Assembly (NCBI RefSeq): GCF_000309385.1
Contig: NZ_JH976538.1
Coordinates: forward strand, 728,600 to 792,599
Source of the DNA: Nodosilinea nodulosa PCC 7104
Lineage (GTDB): Bacteria > Cyanobacteriota > Cyanobacteriia > Phormidesmidales > Phormidesmidaceae
Direction: 5' to 3'
Length of the DNA: 64,000 nucleotides
Both the position numbers and the translations under genes were made by a program. Of this stretch, positions 1 to 8,110 are shown in pieces (positions within the stretch are counted from its first letter, which is position 1; each line of letters begins with the position of its first letter). Below the pieces are notes generated by a model. It made no database searches and was not told the DNA's origin. It saw nothing but the letters and a program-made list of their open reading frames with translations.

Positions 1-2069
1 TCCTGGCCATTAACCCGGACGGACCGGGCCGACGGGGCAGACTGGGGCAGGGACAATACCTGACGTACAGGATTCTGTTGGTTCCGTCGTAAGACCTCTT
101 CGAGCGGCAGATCCTCGGTGACGACATTGGACCCCTGACGAGTCTTGGTCGTTAGGAAGTCGGGCATCTCACCCATTTCGTCAAAGGCTCTTTGAATGTT
201 GCCCTGCAATGCCTGCTGGCTATTCATGAGCGAAATGACCCGCTCTTGGCCAACACGGGCCTGAATCTTCTTGGACATCAAATCGTCCAACTGGCCTTGC
301 AGGTAGTCAACAGGTAGACCTTGCTGCTGCCGTTGCAGTGCAAGATTGCTGATCGCCTCATAGGCCGCATCGCCACCAGCTGCATCATATTGATCCAGTG
401 CTCGGGTAACGTTGCCTTCTTCAAAGGCTAGTTTTTTGCGAATCAGGGCCGGGGCATCATAGAGGGCATCGCCGGGGAAGGTTGGATCGTCTGCGAAGTA
501 GCGGGGGTTCTCCGAGCTGAACGGAGTCGGCAGCCGAGTAGGCTGGTCAGGCGAAGGCGCATCGATCGACATCCAAGCGGGCTTAGGCTCTAGCGAAGTA
601 AATGGGCTGTAAATGTCTGAGCGAGTCGCAACATAAGCGTTCTGGTTCAGACCGTACTGGCCGGGACCACGAACGGCAGGCCTAACGCTGCCTCCGCTAC
701 GCTGACCGTTGTCGAGAAAGCCAAGGCCGGGGATGACTCGGTTGCTTTCGTCAGTGGCAGTAAGGCTGTAGTTAGGTTGCCTTGAGCCGGAGATAAACCC
801 ATACTCGGCCTCTCGGGCCTCGGGCACCACATAGGTCGTGTTCAGATTTAGGTCAGTGGTCACAGGCTGAGAGCTGGCAGCAATCCGAGCACGGGCAGCA
901 GCGTCATTGCTGGCCAGCGCATCATCCCTGATGCTCCGTTGTAGGTGCATGTTGGCCAGGGATTCGGCCTGGGCCTGCTGGCCTCGGGCGGCGAGGAATG
1001 GGGTAGTCTCTGCCCCTCGGGTAAATGCAGCGTCGTAAGCGTTCCCGGTCAAAGAAAGGACCGGATTGCCGCTGGTCGGAGCCGGATAGCTGCGGCTGTC
1101 TAGATCGTCGCTGGTCTTGCCTGGTTGCCAGCCTGATACCCTATCTCGGGTATCGATCGCTTCTGAGTAGGTGCGAGGGACCAAGGTACGAGTCGCGGCG
1201 GAATGAATACCCTCATCCATGCCGACCAAGCGAGGAACTTCAGACGCATCTACGAGAGTTGACCCACCGGCACCCGTAAACACGTTGCCGTCCGGGTCGG
1301 TCCCCTGGTACATAAATCGGTTCGGCACATCCTGCACGGTTCCCGGATTTGTCCAGGCATAGGGGGAAGATGTGGGAAAGACCGGGTATTGTCTGCCGCT
1401 GGCAATGTTGCCGTAGACATCAGTAAGCGTTTGACTAACATCGACACCGGGGCTATAGCCGCCAGCGATCGCCTGCGGCCCGCCCATCTTGTCGATGAGG
1501 CCGGGGGCACCGGAGGCACCACCTAGATAGTCAGCAGCAGCACGACCAGCCAAACCTCCCTGGGTAAAGTCAACATTGGTCCGTGCCCCAGTTACCGAGT
1601 CAACGCCCAGGTTATAGGGCATGTTGTATTTGGCAGAGGTTGCAGCGCCTGGGTTGGCCCCAACAATGCGATCGTAGAGGCCTGGAAACTCTTTCTGAAA
1701 GCCGCCCGCTACAGGAGAACCATCGGGTGCAGTACTGCCCAGCGACCCCCAGGGCATCTCTGGACGGTAGACCGTTTCATCCGAGCCGGGAACGCTTAGC
1801 CGAGATGGATAAAGCTCTGTGGCATAGGAACCTTGACTCGGGTAGCTGGCCCTTGCCGCAGGGGCGGGGGAGCCGGTCGGCCCGTCATAGTCAGCCTGCA
1901 AGGAATTTAGAAAAGCATTCTCCTGGCTGGTGCGCTGCCTATAGGGCTTTGCTTCGATTCGCTGGACCCGTCCAACTCGGGCATCGCCAGCAGCAGCCAG
2001 TTTTTGAGCCAGTGACCCCGATTGACCGTCTAGAAAAGCGGTCAGGTTAGTAATTTTTTGAAGCGCCAT
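1..2069 (-). CDS. Large phage protein of unknown function, partial (runs off left edge)
   Basis: One reading frame is open from an ATG at 2069 to the window edge: 689 codons without a stop. I read every triplet. The 3' end lies outside. I recognise no domain. The N-terminal two thirds are rich in Gly, Ala, Pro, Ser, Thr and Tyr with little charge. Nearer the edge (about 470-12 nt) it becomes helical and charged, with Gln-rich stretches such as LALQRQQQGLPVDYLQGQL. The style matches the virion proteins at 3017-7147, so an internal virion or tail-associated protein is my inference. It lies 67 bp downstream of the FHA gene on the same strand and may be co-transcribed with it. Short rightward frames inside it are shadows. 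Confidence 0.7.
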   Translation of the reverse strand, partial: MALQKITNLTAFLDGQSGSLAQKLAAAGDARVGRVQRIEAKPYRQRTSQENAFLNSLQADYDGPTGSPAPAARASYPSQGSYATELYPSRLSVPGSDETVYRPEMPWGSLGSTAPDGSPVAGGFQKEFPGLYDRIVGANPGAATSAKYNMPYNLGVDSVTGARTNVDFTQGGLAGRAAADYLGGASGAPGLIDKMGGPQAIAGGYSPGVDVSQTLTDVYGNIASGRQYPVFPTSSPYAWTNPGTVQDVPNRFMYQGTDPDGNVFTGAGGSTLVDASEVPRLVGMDEGIHSAATRTLVPRTYSEAIDTRDRVSGWQPGKTSDDLDSRSYPAPTSGNPVLSLTGNAYDAAFTRGAETTPFLAARGQQAQAESLANMHLQRSIRDDALASNDAAARARIAASSQPVTTDLNLNTTYVVPEAREAEYGFISGSRQPNYSLTATDESNRVIPGLGFLDNGQRSGGSVRPAVRGPGQYGLNQNAYVATRSDIYSPFTSLEPKPAWMSIDAPSPDQPTRLPTPFSSENPRYFADDPTFPGDALYDAPALIRKKLAFEEGNVTRALDQYDAAGGDAAYEAISNLALQRQQQGLPVDYLQGQLDDLMSKKIQARVGQERVISLMNSQQALQGNIQRAFDEMGEMPDFLTTKTRQGSNVVTEDLPLEEVLRRNQQNPVRQVLSLPQSAPSARSVRVNGQ

Positions 2070-2136
2070 GTTACCCAAGAAGTAGAGTTCGGGGAGCCTC
2101 CACTAGGCATATTGTACGGCAGACTTAGAGGAAAGC

Positions 2137-2778
2137 CTAAGTCTTAAAAAGAATGACCAGGGCAAAGGCCGCTAGGAGAAAGAGAAGGAATATCAGCAAC
2201 CTTACAATGGTCGTGTCTTGAAAAAAGTCAACCAAAACATGGATGAGATGGACATACCAAATCTCTGAGGTTGCAGCGGGTGCAGGGGCCGAAGCTACCT
2301 GGACAACAGCTTGCTGTTCTTCCTGCGACTCTTTTGGCCGTGAAGGTTCGATCAATGGAACCGTGTCTAACTGATCGTCTTCAGAAGGGTGAAGGGTTAT
2401 GTCAATTTGATAGGTAAAGATGATTTGAGTTTTTTCGTCTCTTCTACCGAAATAAGCGATCGAGTCTTCAATGATGGGATACCAAGAGCCAGGCTTCAAT
2501 ATTTTTTTGTTGAAGGCTGTTTTTGATTGTCGTCCCATGTGTTTGATTTCCCAAACTAAATCCTCTTCGTTGTAACGAAGGAGGGCGTGTAGCTTGGAGA
2601 CGTAGGGATCTCGAATCTGGATGTGAGTCTGTCGTTTGTCCAAATCAGTAGGCAGCGCCCTGCCTATGGTCCAGACGCGATCAACAGGATAATTGCGTGA
2701 GTCCAAAATTCGTTCTGCGTAAGCAGCACCGATACGGATCAAAATCCGTTCGTTATATTCGTTAGATTGGTTTTCCAC
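2137..2778 (-). CDS. FHA-domain protein with C-terminal membrane anchor
   Basis: This 213-residue protein starts at GTG 2778. Residues about 35-120 look like a forkhead-associated domain, the phosphothreonine-binding fold: WTIGR at 36-40, an IQIRDPYVSKLHA stretch at 53-65 with the expected Ser61 and His64, and Asn90 near the usual NG position. A Pro/Ser/Glu-rich linker follows, and residues about 190-211 form one hydrophobic helix. The FHA head would face the cytoplasm if the tail anchors in the membrane. FHA domains read out Ser/Thr kinases, and the same prophage carries a kinase-fold protein at 34933-35769, so a functional link is possible but inferred. The gene is divergent from the virion operon that starts at 2943. 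Confidence 0.72.
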   Translation of the reverse strand: MENQSNEYNERILIRIGAAYAERILDSRNYPVDRVWTIGRALPTDLDKRQTHIQIRDPYVSKLHALLRYNEEDLVWEIKHMGRQSKTAFNKKILKPGSWYPIIEDSIAYFGRRDEKTQIIFTYQIDITLHPSEDDQLDTVPLIEPSRPKESQEEQQAVVQVASAPAPAATSEIWYVHLIHVLVDFFQDTTIVRLLIFLLFLLAAFALVILFKT

Positions 2779-2942
2779 TGGGACAACAAATAAAAGAATT
2801 TTACCTATAGATTCGAGGGTTGAGGCAATTTGGGGGTGAGAGGAGAGAAGGGATCTCGATATCTCTTGCCGTGGGCAAAAAGGGGTATTTTTTTATGATC
2901 CGTTGGATAAACTAGGTTGTAGAAGTTTTGTAGGGTATCAGC

Positions 2943-3020
2943 ATGGAGAAACGCTACGCTGGAATGAAGCTTCTAGAGCTGATGAAGCGCCTAGAGCTAG
3001 CAAAAATTCTTAACCTATGA
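2943..3020 (+). CDS. 25-residue leader-like protein coupled to the virion operon
   Basis: ATG 2943 opens a 25-codon frame that ends in TGA 3018-3020 and overlaps the next start as ATGA, the arrangement typical of translational coupling. The peptide is Leu- and Lys-rich (it begins MEKRYAGMKLLELMKRLELA) and would form an amphipathic helix. It is the first frame after the divergent promoter region, so it may be a true small protein or a leader that drives translation of the 466-residue protein. There is no homology evidence. Confidence 0.45.
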   Translation: MEKRYAGMKLLELMKRLELAKILNL

Positions 3021-4417
3021 TCAACGGTTTAGGGGGTGGGGCATCCGATCTTTGGGGTAAAGCTCAGAAGGTAGGGGCCGATGTATGGAACGTAGCGCAA
3101 CAGAACTTTGGTAGGTCTGTTGTGCAAGAAGCTCTTGACCAATCAAGGCGACCAGTTATAACAGATCCGCTCAAAATTAAGCGTGAGGAAGCGGCAAAGT
3201 TACAACGGTATGCAGATGGGTTAAAGGGGACTCCGGGACATGCAGAGGCCTTAGAGAGAGCCAGCAGAGCAAGCCAGGAATTTCAGGCGGAACGGGCCAA
3301 AAACATTGCTGGCAAAACACTGGCTGATTACCTGTCAGATGCAAGTCGGTCCAAGTGGTGGTTGCTGAATGCGGCCCAGGCTGTCTCCGGCCTGGCTGGC
3401 CAGAAGATTATGAAGTCGGAAGGGTACGGCATGGGTGGGGCTTTGCTCGGCGGTGCTGCGCTGACCGGCCTCATGGAGGTGGCCACCGGGAACATTGACT
3501 TTACCAACTTGGATGAAGCGGGCAGACCCAAGGGGTACTCAACGCTATTTCCAAAGGAAATCGAGCAGGTTAACCCTGCCACCGGAGAAACGGAAATTTA
3601 CGTTGACCGGACCAAAAGCGCTAACCCAGTTGCAGAGCTGGCGGCTCGATACTTCCTGAACCGAACCGGGAACGTGCTGCCAGAGGATCAGTTCCTCCAG
3701 GAACGACCGGACGTAACCCCGGAGGAATATGCTCGATTCAAGGCCGCAAAGCGAGACAGACAATTTTTTGGGGTTGAGGATTTACCGATCAGCGTCAGTG
3801 CTCCCATCGGTGCAATTGCGGGTGGGCTGATCGATGGCAAGCTGACCAAGCCTAGCCTGCGGGGGATGGTGGCAGGGGCGGTGCTCGGGCCGATTGCAAA
3901 ACAAATAGCGATTGACGTTCCAACCGAGCTGGGGGTAATCCACGGGACCACAGAGACTCCTAACGACCCAATAGGCGAGGTTGAGTTTTTGGGGTATCGG
4001 GTTCCACTTAAAGCTGTTGTCGCTACTGCTGTTGGGGCAGCTGGCCTGAAGTATGGCGGGCGATACCTGAAAAACCAGGGAGCCAAGGTAGGTCAGATCA
4101 ACCTGAATCTTGATGATGCTGTAGGGGGAGTAAAGCCGGGGCATAGATACTCTGTCGATGAAGTGATCGCCCAGGGTGGAGGAACTTACCGGGAACCGCC
4201 GCCCAGCTCTGGCTATCAAAATCAGGTCGATAATTCAGCAGTTCAGTACGGCTTAGACCTAGATGGCACAGGCCGAACACCTGAAGAATTTGTCCGGTTT
4301 GCTTCTGGCATTCCTCCAGAAAAAAGCGGTGCACTAAACTATGAAAACTTCCGCATTGAACAAGAGCGCAAAGAAATAGAGCGGATAAATTCAGTAATCG
4401 AAAGACTTTACGGATGA
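3017..4417 (+). CDS. Gly/Ala-rich putative internal virion protein
   Basis: The protein has 466 residues and no domain that I recognise. The N-terminal 110 residues are charged and helical. Hydrophobic Gly/Ala patches follow near residues 135-160 (GYGMGGALLGGAALTGLMEV), 255-300 and 330-350, separated by soluble stretches. The C-terminus is polar. Such alternation is common in phage proteins that are ejected with DNA or cross the cell envelope, and several neighbours (4425, 9696, 10900, 18559, 19230) share it. It heads a tightly packed series of virion genes before the terminase. An internal or membrane-penetrating virion role is inference. Confidence 0.7.
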   Translation: MINGLGGGASDLWGKAQKVGADVWNVAQQNFGRSVVQEALDQSRRPVITDPLKIKREEAAKLQRYADGLKGTPGHAEALERASRASQEFQAERAKNIAGKTLADYLSDASRSKWWLLNAAQAVSGLAGQKIMKSEGYGMGGALLGGAALTGLMEVATGNIDFTNLDEAGRPKGYSTLFPKEIEQVNPATGETEIYVDRTKSANPVAELAARYFLNRTGNVLPEDQFLQERPDVTPEEYARFKAAKRDRQFFGVEDLPISVSAPIGAIAGGLIDGKLTKPSLRGMVAGAVLGPIAKQIAIDVPTELGVIHGTTETPNDPIGEVEFLGYRVPLKAVVATAVGAAGLKYGGRYLKNQGAKVGQINLNLDDAVGGVKPGHRYSVDEVIAQGGGTYREPPPSSGYQNQVDNSAVQYGLDLDGTGRTPEEFVRFASGIPPEKSGALNYENFRIEQERKEIERINSVIERLYG

Positions 4418-4424
4418 GGGCAAA

Positions 4425-5336
4425 ATGCAGCTAATTGATCCTATAACCGGAGAGGTTAGGCCTGCCGGAAGTTTTTCTAGTTCAGAATGGCAAAACCTGG
4501 TCAGGGAAAATCCAGATGCCGCTACCTTGATTCTTCAGCTTAGGAGAAAGGAAAAAGATGCGGAAGAGGCTAGGCGGGAAAGCCTCAGAGCTAATGCAAC
4601 CAGCGTCGGAGCATTGGCCGCTGGGGCGTCCTTCCCTGCCATTAATGCCGCCATGCCAAACCTAGGTAATGCGTTTGCCAAGGAGTGGATTGTTAGGGGC
4701 CATGCTGTCCCAGGCAGTGTGATTTACGAGGGGCCTAGGGTTGGCATCTCCGTGAGCGATCGCCCAGAAAACTACGGGCAAACTGTTTTTACGGTCGATG
4801 GTTCTACCGAACGACCATATAATCCCAGATTTTCGGAAGATGCGTTTATTGGTGCCGACGGAAAGCCGTTGACCGGGGGGGCCGTTGATGCCAGAAGAAA
4901 TAAGTTAATTCGAGATGGAAACTTTGACAAAGACTATCTTCCACCAGAGAGGCCAAGGGAAATTGTTGATGATATAGGAGCTGCTAGAACTAACTGGACC
5001 GGCTACCAGATGTCTCCAGAGGGGGCACGATTGTATATGGCAACGCCGGAAGCGGCAGGCGTTTTTGGTGGCAGCAAGGGGGTCGAAAGGTTGGCCGAGC
5101 TTGGATTTAGTCCAAGCACTTTAGCAGGCAACTCAATCTATACGATGGATGCTCGACCAGGCGCTAGGTTTCTGGGGAGCGGCTATCATTTGGTAGATGA
5201 TCTGGTCATGAAAGCGGCTCAGGGTCAATCCTTAAAACCTGTCAGGTTTGCGGGTGCTTTGATCGGTGCTTTAGGCCTGGGCGGGGCAATTGCTCAAGGA
5301 ATCAACATTTTAGGAGACAGGACAAATGCTGCCTAA
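4425..5336 (+). CDS. Putative internal virion protein
   Basis: This is a 303-residue protein that begins 7 bp after the previous stop, with GAGG upstream of ATG 4425. It has Gly/Ala hydrophobic segments near residues 60-80 (SVGALAAGASFPAINAAM) and at the C-terminus (about 278-297, GALIGALGLGGAIAQGINI). A soluble central region is rich in Arg, Pro and Gly. I recognise no enzyme motif. The last 11 bp overlap the next gene. Layout and composition suggest that it works with the 466-residue protein upstream, probably inside the virion or at its exit channel; this is inferred from context only. Confidence 0.68.
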   Translation: MQLIDPITGEVRPAGSFSSSEWQNLVRENPDAATLILQLRRKEKDAEEARRESLRANATSVGALAAGASFPAINAAMPNLGNAFAKEWIVRGHAVPGSVIYEGPRVGISVSDRPENYGQTVFTVDGSTERPYNPRFSEDAFIGADGKPLTGGAVDARRNKLIRDGNFDKDYLPPERPREIVDDIGAARTNWTGYQMSPEGARLYMATPEAAGVFGGSKGVERLAELGFSPSTLAGNSIYTMDARPGARFLGSGYHLVDDLVMKAAQGQSLKPVRFAGALIGALGLGGAIAQGINILGDRTNAA

Positions 5337-6048
5337 CTATCAGGATTACAGCAACTCGGTAAGAGAAAATTTTCACCCAATGTCGCTGATGAATCCTTTC
5401 TCTGCTGCGAACAATTTGTGGCAGATTCAGGCTGGTGCCAACCAGAATCATCAAGACCGGATGAATAATGCCTATAACTCTCAGAACGCAACTAAAGGGA
5501 TGCAAAGTCAACTTGACAGCATCCTAAAAGGTGTGTCCGAGGGAACGGCTAACTTATCCCAGGCCGAGCAGCTGTTGAATAATGCGGACCAGCTGGGGGT
5601 GAGCTTAGATACCCGTGGGGCAAAAATCGGCGGCAATAGTCGGCAGGCCCAGGCCAATCAATTGCTCAATGCCCATGCCGGTCTGGACACCAACGACTAT
5701 ATGGGGAACGTTAACAGCCTGGTAAATCAACAGGCTGGTCAATCCTCAGCTCTGAGTGATTCTGCACTGCAAGACATGGGCCTACGAAACGAAGGAATGG
5801 ACCCAGGCCTAGCACGGCAGATGGGCCTAACGGCTCAATTGTCGATGCAGAACTCTAAGTTTGAATCTGACCTGGCCTATCAAAATGCTATCCGTAGCAG
5901 GCCGATTAGTCGGGACATTGCTCATCAACAAAACGATGCGCAACTGGCCATGACCCGAGAAAATAATCGGGCAAGCATGGCCAACACCTTGCTTAACTCA
6001 ATGGCTCAGCAAGGTGCAAACTGGGCGAATTTCTACAAGATGGGGTAG
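5326..6048 (+). CDS. Gln/Asn-rich helical virion-type protein
   Basis: This 240-residue protein is very rich in Gln, Asn, Ala, Met and Leu and is predicted to be largely alpha-helical, with no Cys. AGGAG lies about 8 nt before ATG 5326, which supports this start despite the 11-bp overlap with the upstream gene. It is the first of three similar Gln/Asn-rich genes in a row (5326, 6053, 6677). Small helical Gln-rich proteins next to terminase genes are typical of internal virion or ejection proteins of short-tailed phages, so that is the best guess. I recognise no named family. Confidence 0.68.
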   Translation: MLPNYQDYSNSVRENFHPMSLMNPFSAANNLWQIQAGANQNHQDRMNNAYNSQNATKGMQSQLDSILKGVSEGTANLSQAEQLLNNADQLGVSLDTRGAKIGGNSRQAQANQLLNAHAGLDTNDYMGNVNSLVNQQAGQSSALSDSALQDMGLRNEGMDPGLARQMGLTAQLSMQNSKFESDLAYQNAIRSRPISRDIAHQQNDAQLAMTRENNRASMANTLLNSMAQQGANWANFYKMG

Positions 6049-6052
6049 GTAA

Positions 6053-6670
6053 ATGGCTACGTCGACTAGAAGCGTATTTCAGGGTGGGGTAGAGGTAAGC
6101 CGTACCGTCAATGGTGGGCGATCGGCTAATGCTGGCATCTATGGCCAGCGATCAAGCTCTGGCATAGACAATGAGTACAACCTGCGAAACGAGGTTGACC
6201 ATTGGGCTGACCAGCGTATGAACCAAGCCCGGTTAGACAACCGGGCCGACCAGGCCACCATGCGCCGAGACGCCATGAACAATCAGGCGATGGACCGCAA
6301 CGATGCGCGTAGGGCTGCCTATAACGACTACACCATGGGTGTGCAAAGCTTCAACGAAGGAGTACGGCAGAGCCGTGCACAAGAGCGGCAGACGGACTAT
6401 CAAAACCAAACCCAGAGGTTTGCCAATCAGCTCGACTACAACGCCCGAATGAATACTGCTGGAATGCAAAGCTTTGACAATATGCGTGGGCTGATGGCTC
6501 AGCTTGCGATCGCCAAGGGAGAGCAGGGCAATCAAGAGCGGTCTATCTTCGCTGACCTGACCAAGGCCAAGTGGAGCAATGACACTCAGCGTCGAGGCGA
6601 TTTGCTAGGTGCCTACAGTAACCTTTCGTCTAGCTACACCAACCCTACGCAGTACAAATACTGGAGCTAA
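6053..6670 (+). CDS. Gln/Arg/Asn-rich helical virion-type protein
   Basis: The protein has 205 residues. The centre (about 45-110) is a run of Arg/Asp/Asn/Gln repeats such as RADQATMRRDAMNNQAMDRN, a highly charged helix likely to form a coiled coil or bind nucleic acid. It sits 4 bp after the previous stop and 6 bp before the next gene, so it is co-transcribed with the other two Gln-rich genes. The antisense frame over the same DNA is a product of the repetitive composition. An internal virion role is inferred from position and composition. Confidence 0.66.
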   Translation: MATSTRSVFQGGVEVSRTVNGGRSANAGIYGQRSSSGIDNEYNLRNEVDHWADQRMNQARLDNRADQATMRRDAMNNQAMDRNDARRAAYNDYTMGVQSFNEGVRQSRAQERQTDYQNQTQRFANQLDYNARMNTAGMQSFDNMRGLMAQLAIAKGEQGNQERSIFADLTKAKWSNDTQRRGDLLGAYSNLSSSYTNPTQYKYWS

Positions 6671-6676
6671 CCTGAC

Positions 6677-7147
6677 ATGAGCAGCAGCTTGATTCAAACT
6701 TTCACCCCCAATACCGGGGGTATGGAAGATCTTTACAAAAAGATGCTTGAGCAGTTTGGCTCGGGTGGCACCTCAAGTTACGAGTCGATGATCAAGGCAA
6801 CGAATGAAGGCAACCTGGCCATGCAGCAGGCTGCTAATGCAGGCGACATGGACTACATGAACCAGCAGTTTGCCAACATGCGGCAGATGGCTAAAGAGCA
6901 GGCCGCAGACTGGCTGAACATCAACAGTGATTTGATGGGCAAATCGTCCATGTATCGTTCGCAAGAGTCAGCCCAACAATTTGGCCAGGATCGCCAGCTT
7001 CAGGGCGACCAAATTGCTAAAGAAAAGGAGATGCAGCAAGAGCAATTCGGCCAAGAAAAAAGAATGTTTTTAGAGGATGAACGGGCTAAGATAGACGAAC
7101 AAAACCGCAACTCAAGCCGAGCAGTTAACGCCTACAAAAACTTCTAA
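6677..7147 (+). CDS. Gln/Met-rich helical virion-type protein
   Basis: This is a 156-residue helical protein and the third of the Gln-rich series. The C-terminal half has a Gln/Glu/Lys coiled-coil-like stretch (GDQIAKEKEMQQEQFGQEKR). The last base of its stop codon is the A of the next gene's ATG, so the junction with the terminase genes is coupled. I recognise no domain. Function beyond virion assembly or ejection cannot be assigned. Confidence 0.66.
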   Translation: MSSSLIQTFTPNTGGMEDLYKKMLEQFGSGGTSSYESMIKATNEGNLAMQQAANAGDMDYMNQQFANMRQMAKEQAADWLNINSDLMGKSSMYRSQESAQQFGQDRQLQGDQIAKEKEMQQEQFGQEKRMFLEDERAKIDEQNRNSSRAVNAYKNF

Positions 7148-7803
7148 TGGCAGGAACGCACAAAAGAACTAACGACAACAGGAAGCGTACCGAAAGGTTG
7201 CGCAAGCTTGACGTTGACAAGATTCTTGAGTTACTGCCAGAAGATGTTGAGGCCGAGTTCAAAAGGTATGCTCGATTTAATCAGCATTCCAGGGATTTAC
7301 AGGGCTGGCTGAAGGAAGCACAAGACCAATACGCCAGCCATTTCCCTGAAACATGGAAGCCGTTTGTACCTTCAATTGCAAGTGTCACAAACTGGGTAAG
7401 AAAAAACTATCCAACAGGTGAACAAGCCGTAGTGCTCAATGAGCTTACGTCGGCCTACGTTGGTCTTGATTATGACCAGGTAATTGAATCTTCTCTGGCC
7501 CAATCGGTTACACTTTGCATGACCCTGGTTGAACGACTTCGGCTTGAAGGGGTCAACGAAATTGACCCAGCTGTTGTTTTACAGCAAGTCGCTTCTTTCC
7601 AGAAAACTATCTCAATTCTCTACAAAGACTTGAATAAAGCAAAGCGCATGTCGTCTATGCGTGATGCAGAAATGTCTGGAGCGCAACGGGTCATCGATCT
7701 TCTCCTAAATCAGTTCAAAGATCAGGCTGGAGAATCTGCTATTAAAGAGGCCTGCATTGGGGCCTTGGAGCAAATTGAATCCGAAATATATGGGGCCGTT
7801 TAA
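7147..7803 (+). CDS. terS: Probable terminase small subunit
   Basis: This 218-residue protein lies just upstream of the large terminase, with only one small gene between. The N-terminus is basic (Lys/Arg-rich to residue 25). Residues 30-95 read like a DNA-binding segment ending in a recognition-helix-like stretch (SIASVTNWVRKNYPTGEQ), and the remainder is helical. The order of basic HTH-like head plus helical oligomerisation region fits small terminases that recognise the packaging site. Assignment rests on position and architecture; sequence similarity to a named TerS family is only suggestive. Confidence 0.55.
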   Translation: MAGTHKRTNDNRKRTERLRKLDVDKILELLPEDVEAEFKRYARFNQHSRDLQGWLKEAQDQYASHFPETWKPFVPSIASVTNWVRKNYPTGEQAVVLNELTSAYVGLDYDQVIESSLAQSVTLCMTLVERLRLEGVNEIDPAVVLQQVASFQKTISILYKDLNKAKRMSSMRDAEMSGAQRVIDLLLNQFKDQAGESAIKEACIGALEQIESEIYGAV

Positions 7804-8110
7804 GTGGCCCTACAAGAGGAAAATTATCTTGAACGACAGAATTAGAGCACTCATAAATGCCGGGAATTGGTACTTTGCAATAGTCTTCGAAAGAGCCGTT
7901 ATTGGCGCAGTTCAGCTAGAAAATGGATGGATCTTTTGCTCTGTAAGGTATTGCGCTGACCCAAAAATGTTTGACTTGGAAACAGGAAAAATGTTGGTTC
8001 GTGACGATATAATTGACCAAATTATTAGTTACGAAGCTTACAAAAGTGGGGATGTATCCGCACCCAAGGAAGCTTGGTATAAACTACCTGTTGTTGAAAT
8101 GAAAGACTAA
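7790..8110 (+). CDS. Small conserved-looking phage protein between terminase genes
   Basis: The protein has 106 residues if it starts at ATG 7790, which overlaps the previous gene by 14 bp. An upstream in-frame start at 7757 would add 11 residues and increase the overlap. It has mixed alpha/beta composition, with aromatic residues in WYFAIVFERAVIGAVQLENG. The stop codon shares its A with the ATG of the large terminase. I do not recognise it. Tight packing between the terminase genes suggests a packaging or head function, or a regulatory small protein. Confidence 0.62.
   Translation: MGPFKWPYKRKIILNDRIRALINAGNWYFAIVFERAVIGAVQLENGWIFCSVRYCADPKMFDLETGKMLVRDDIIDQIISYEAYKSGDVSAPKEAWYKLPVVEMKD

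Noticed and set aside
1025..2050. Rightward frames (1025-1279, 1583-2050) near the left edge
   Set aside because: They lie opposite a 689-codon leftward frame with coherent protein sequence.
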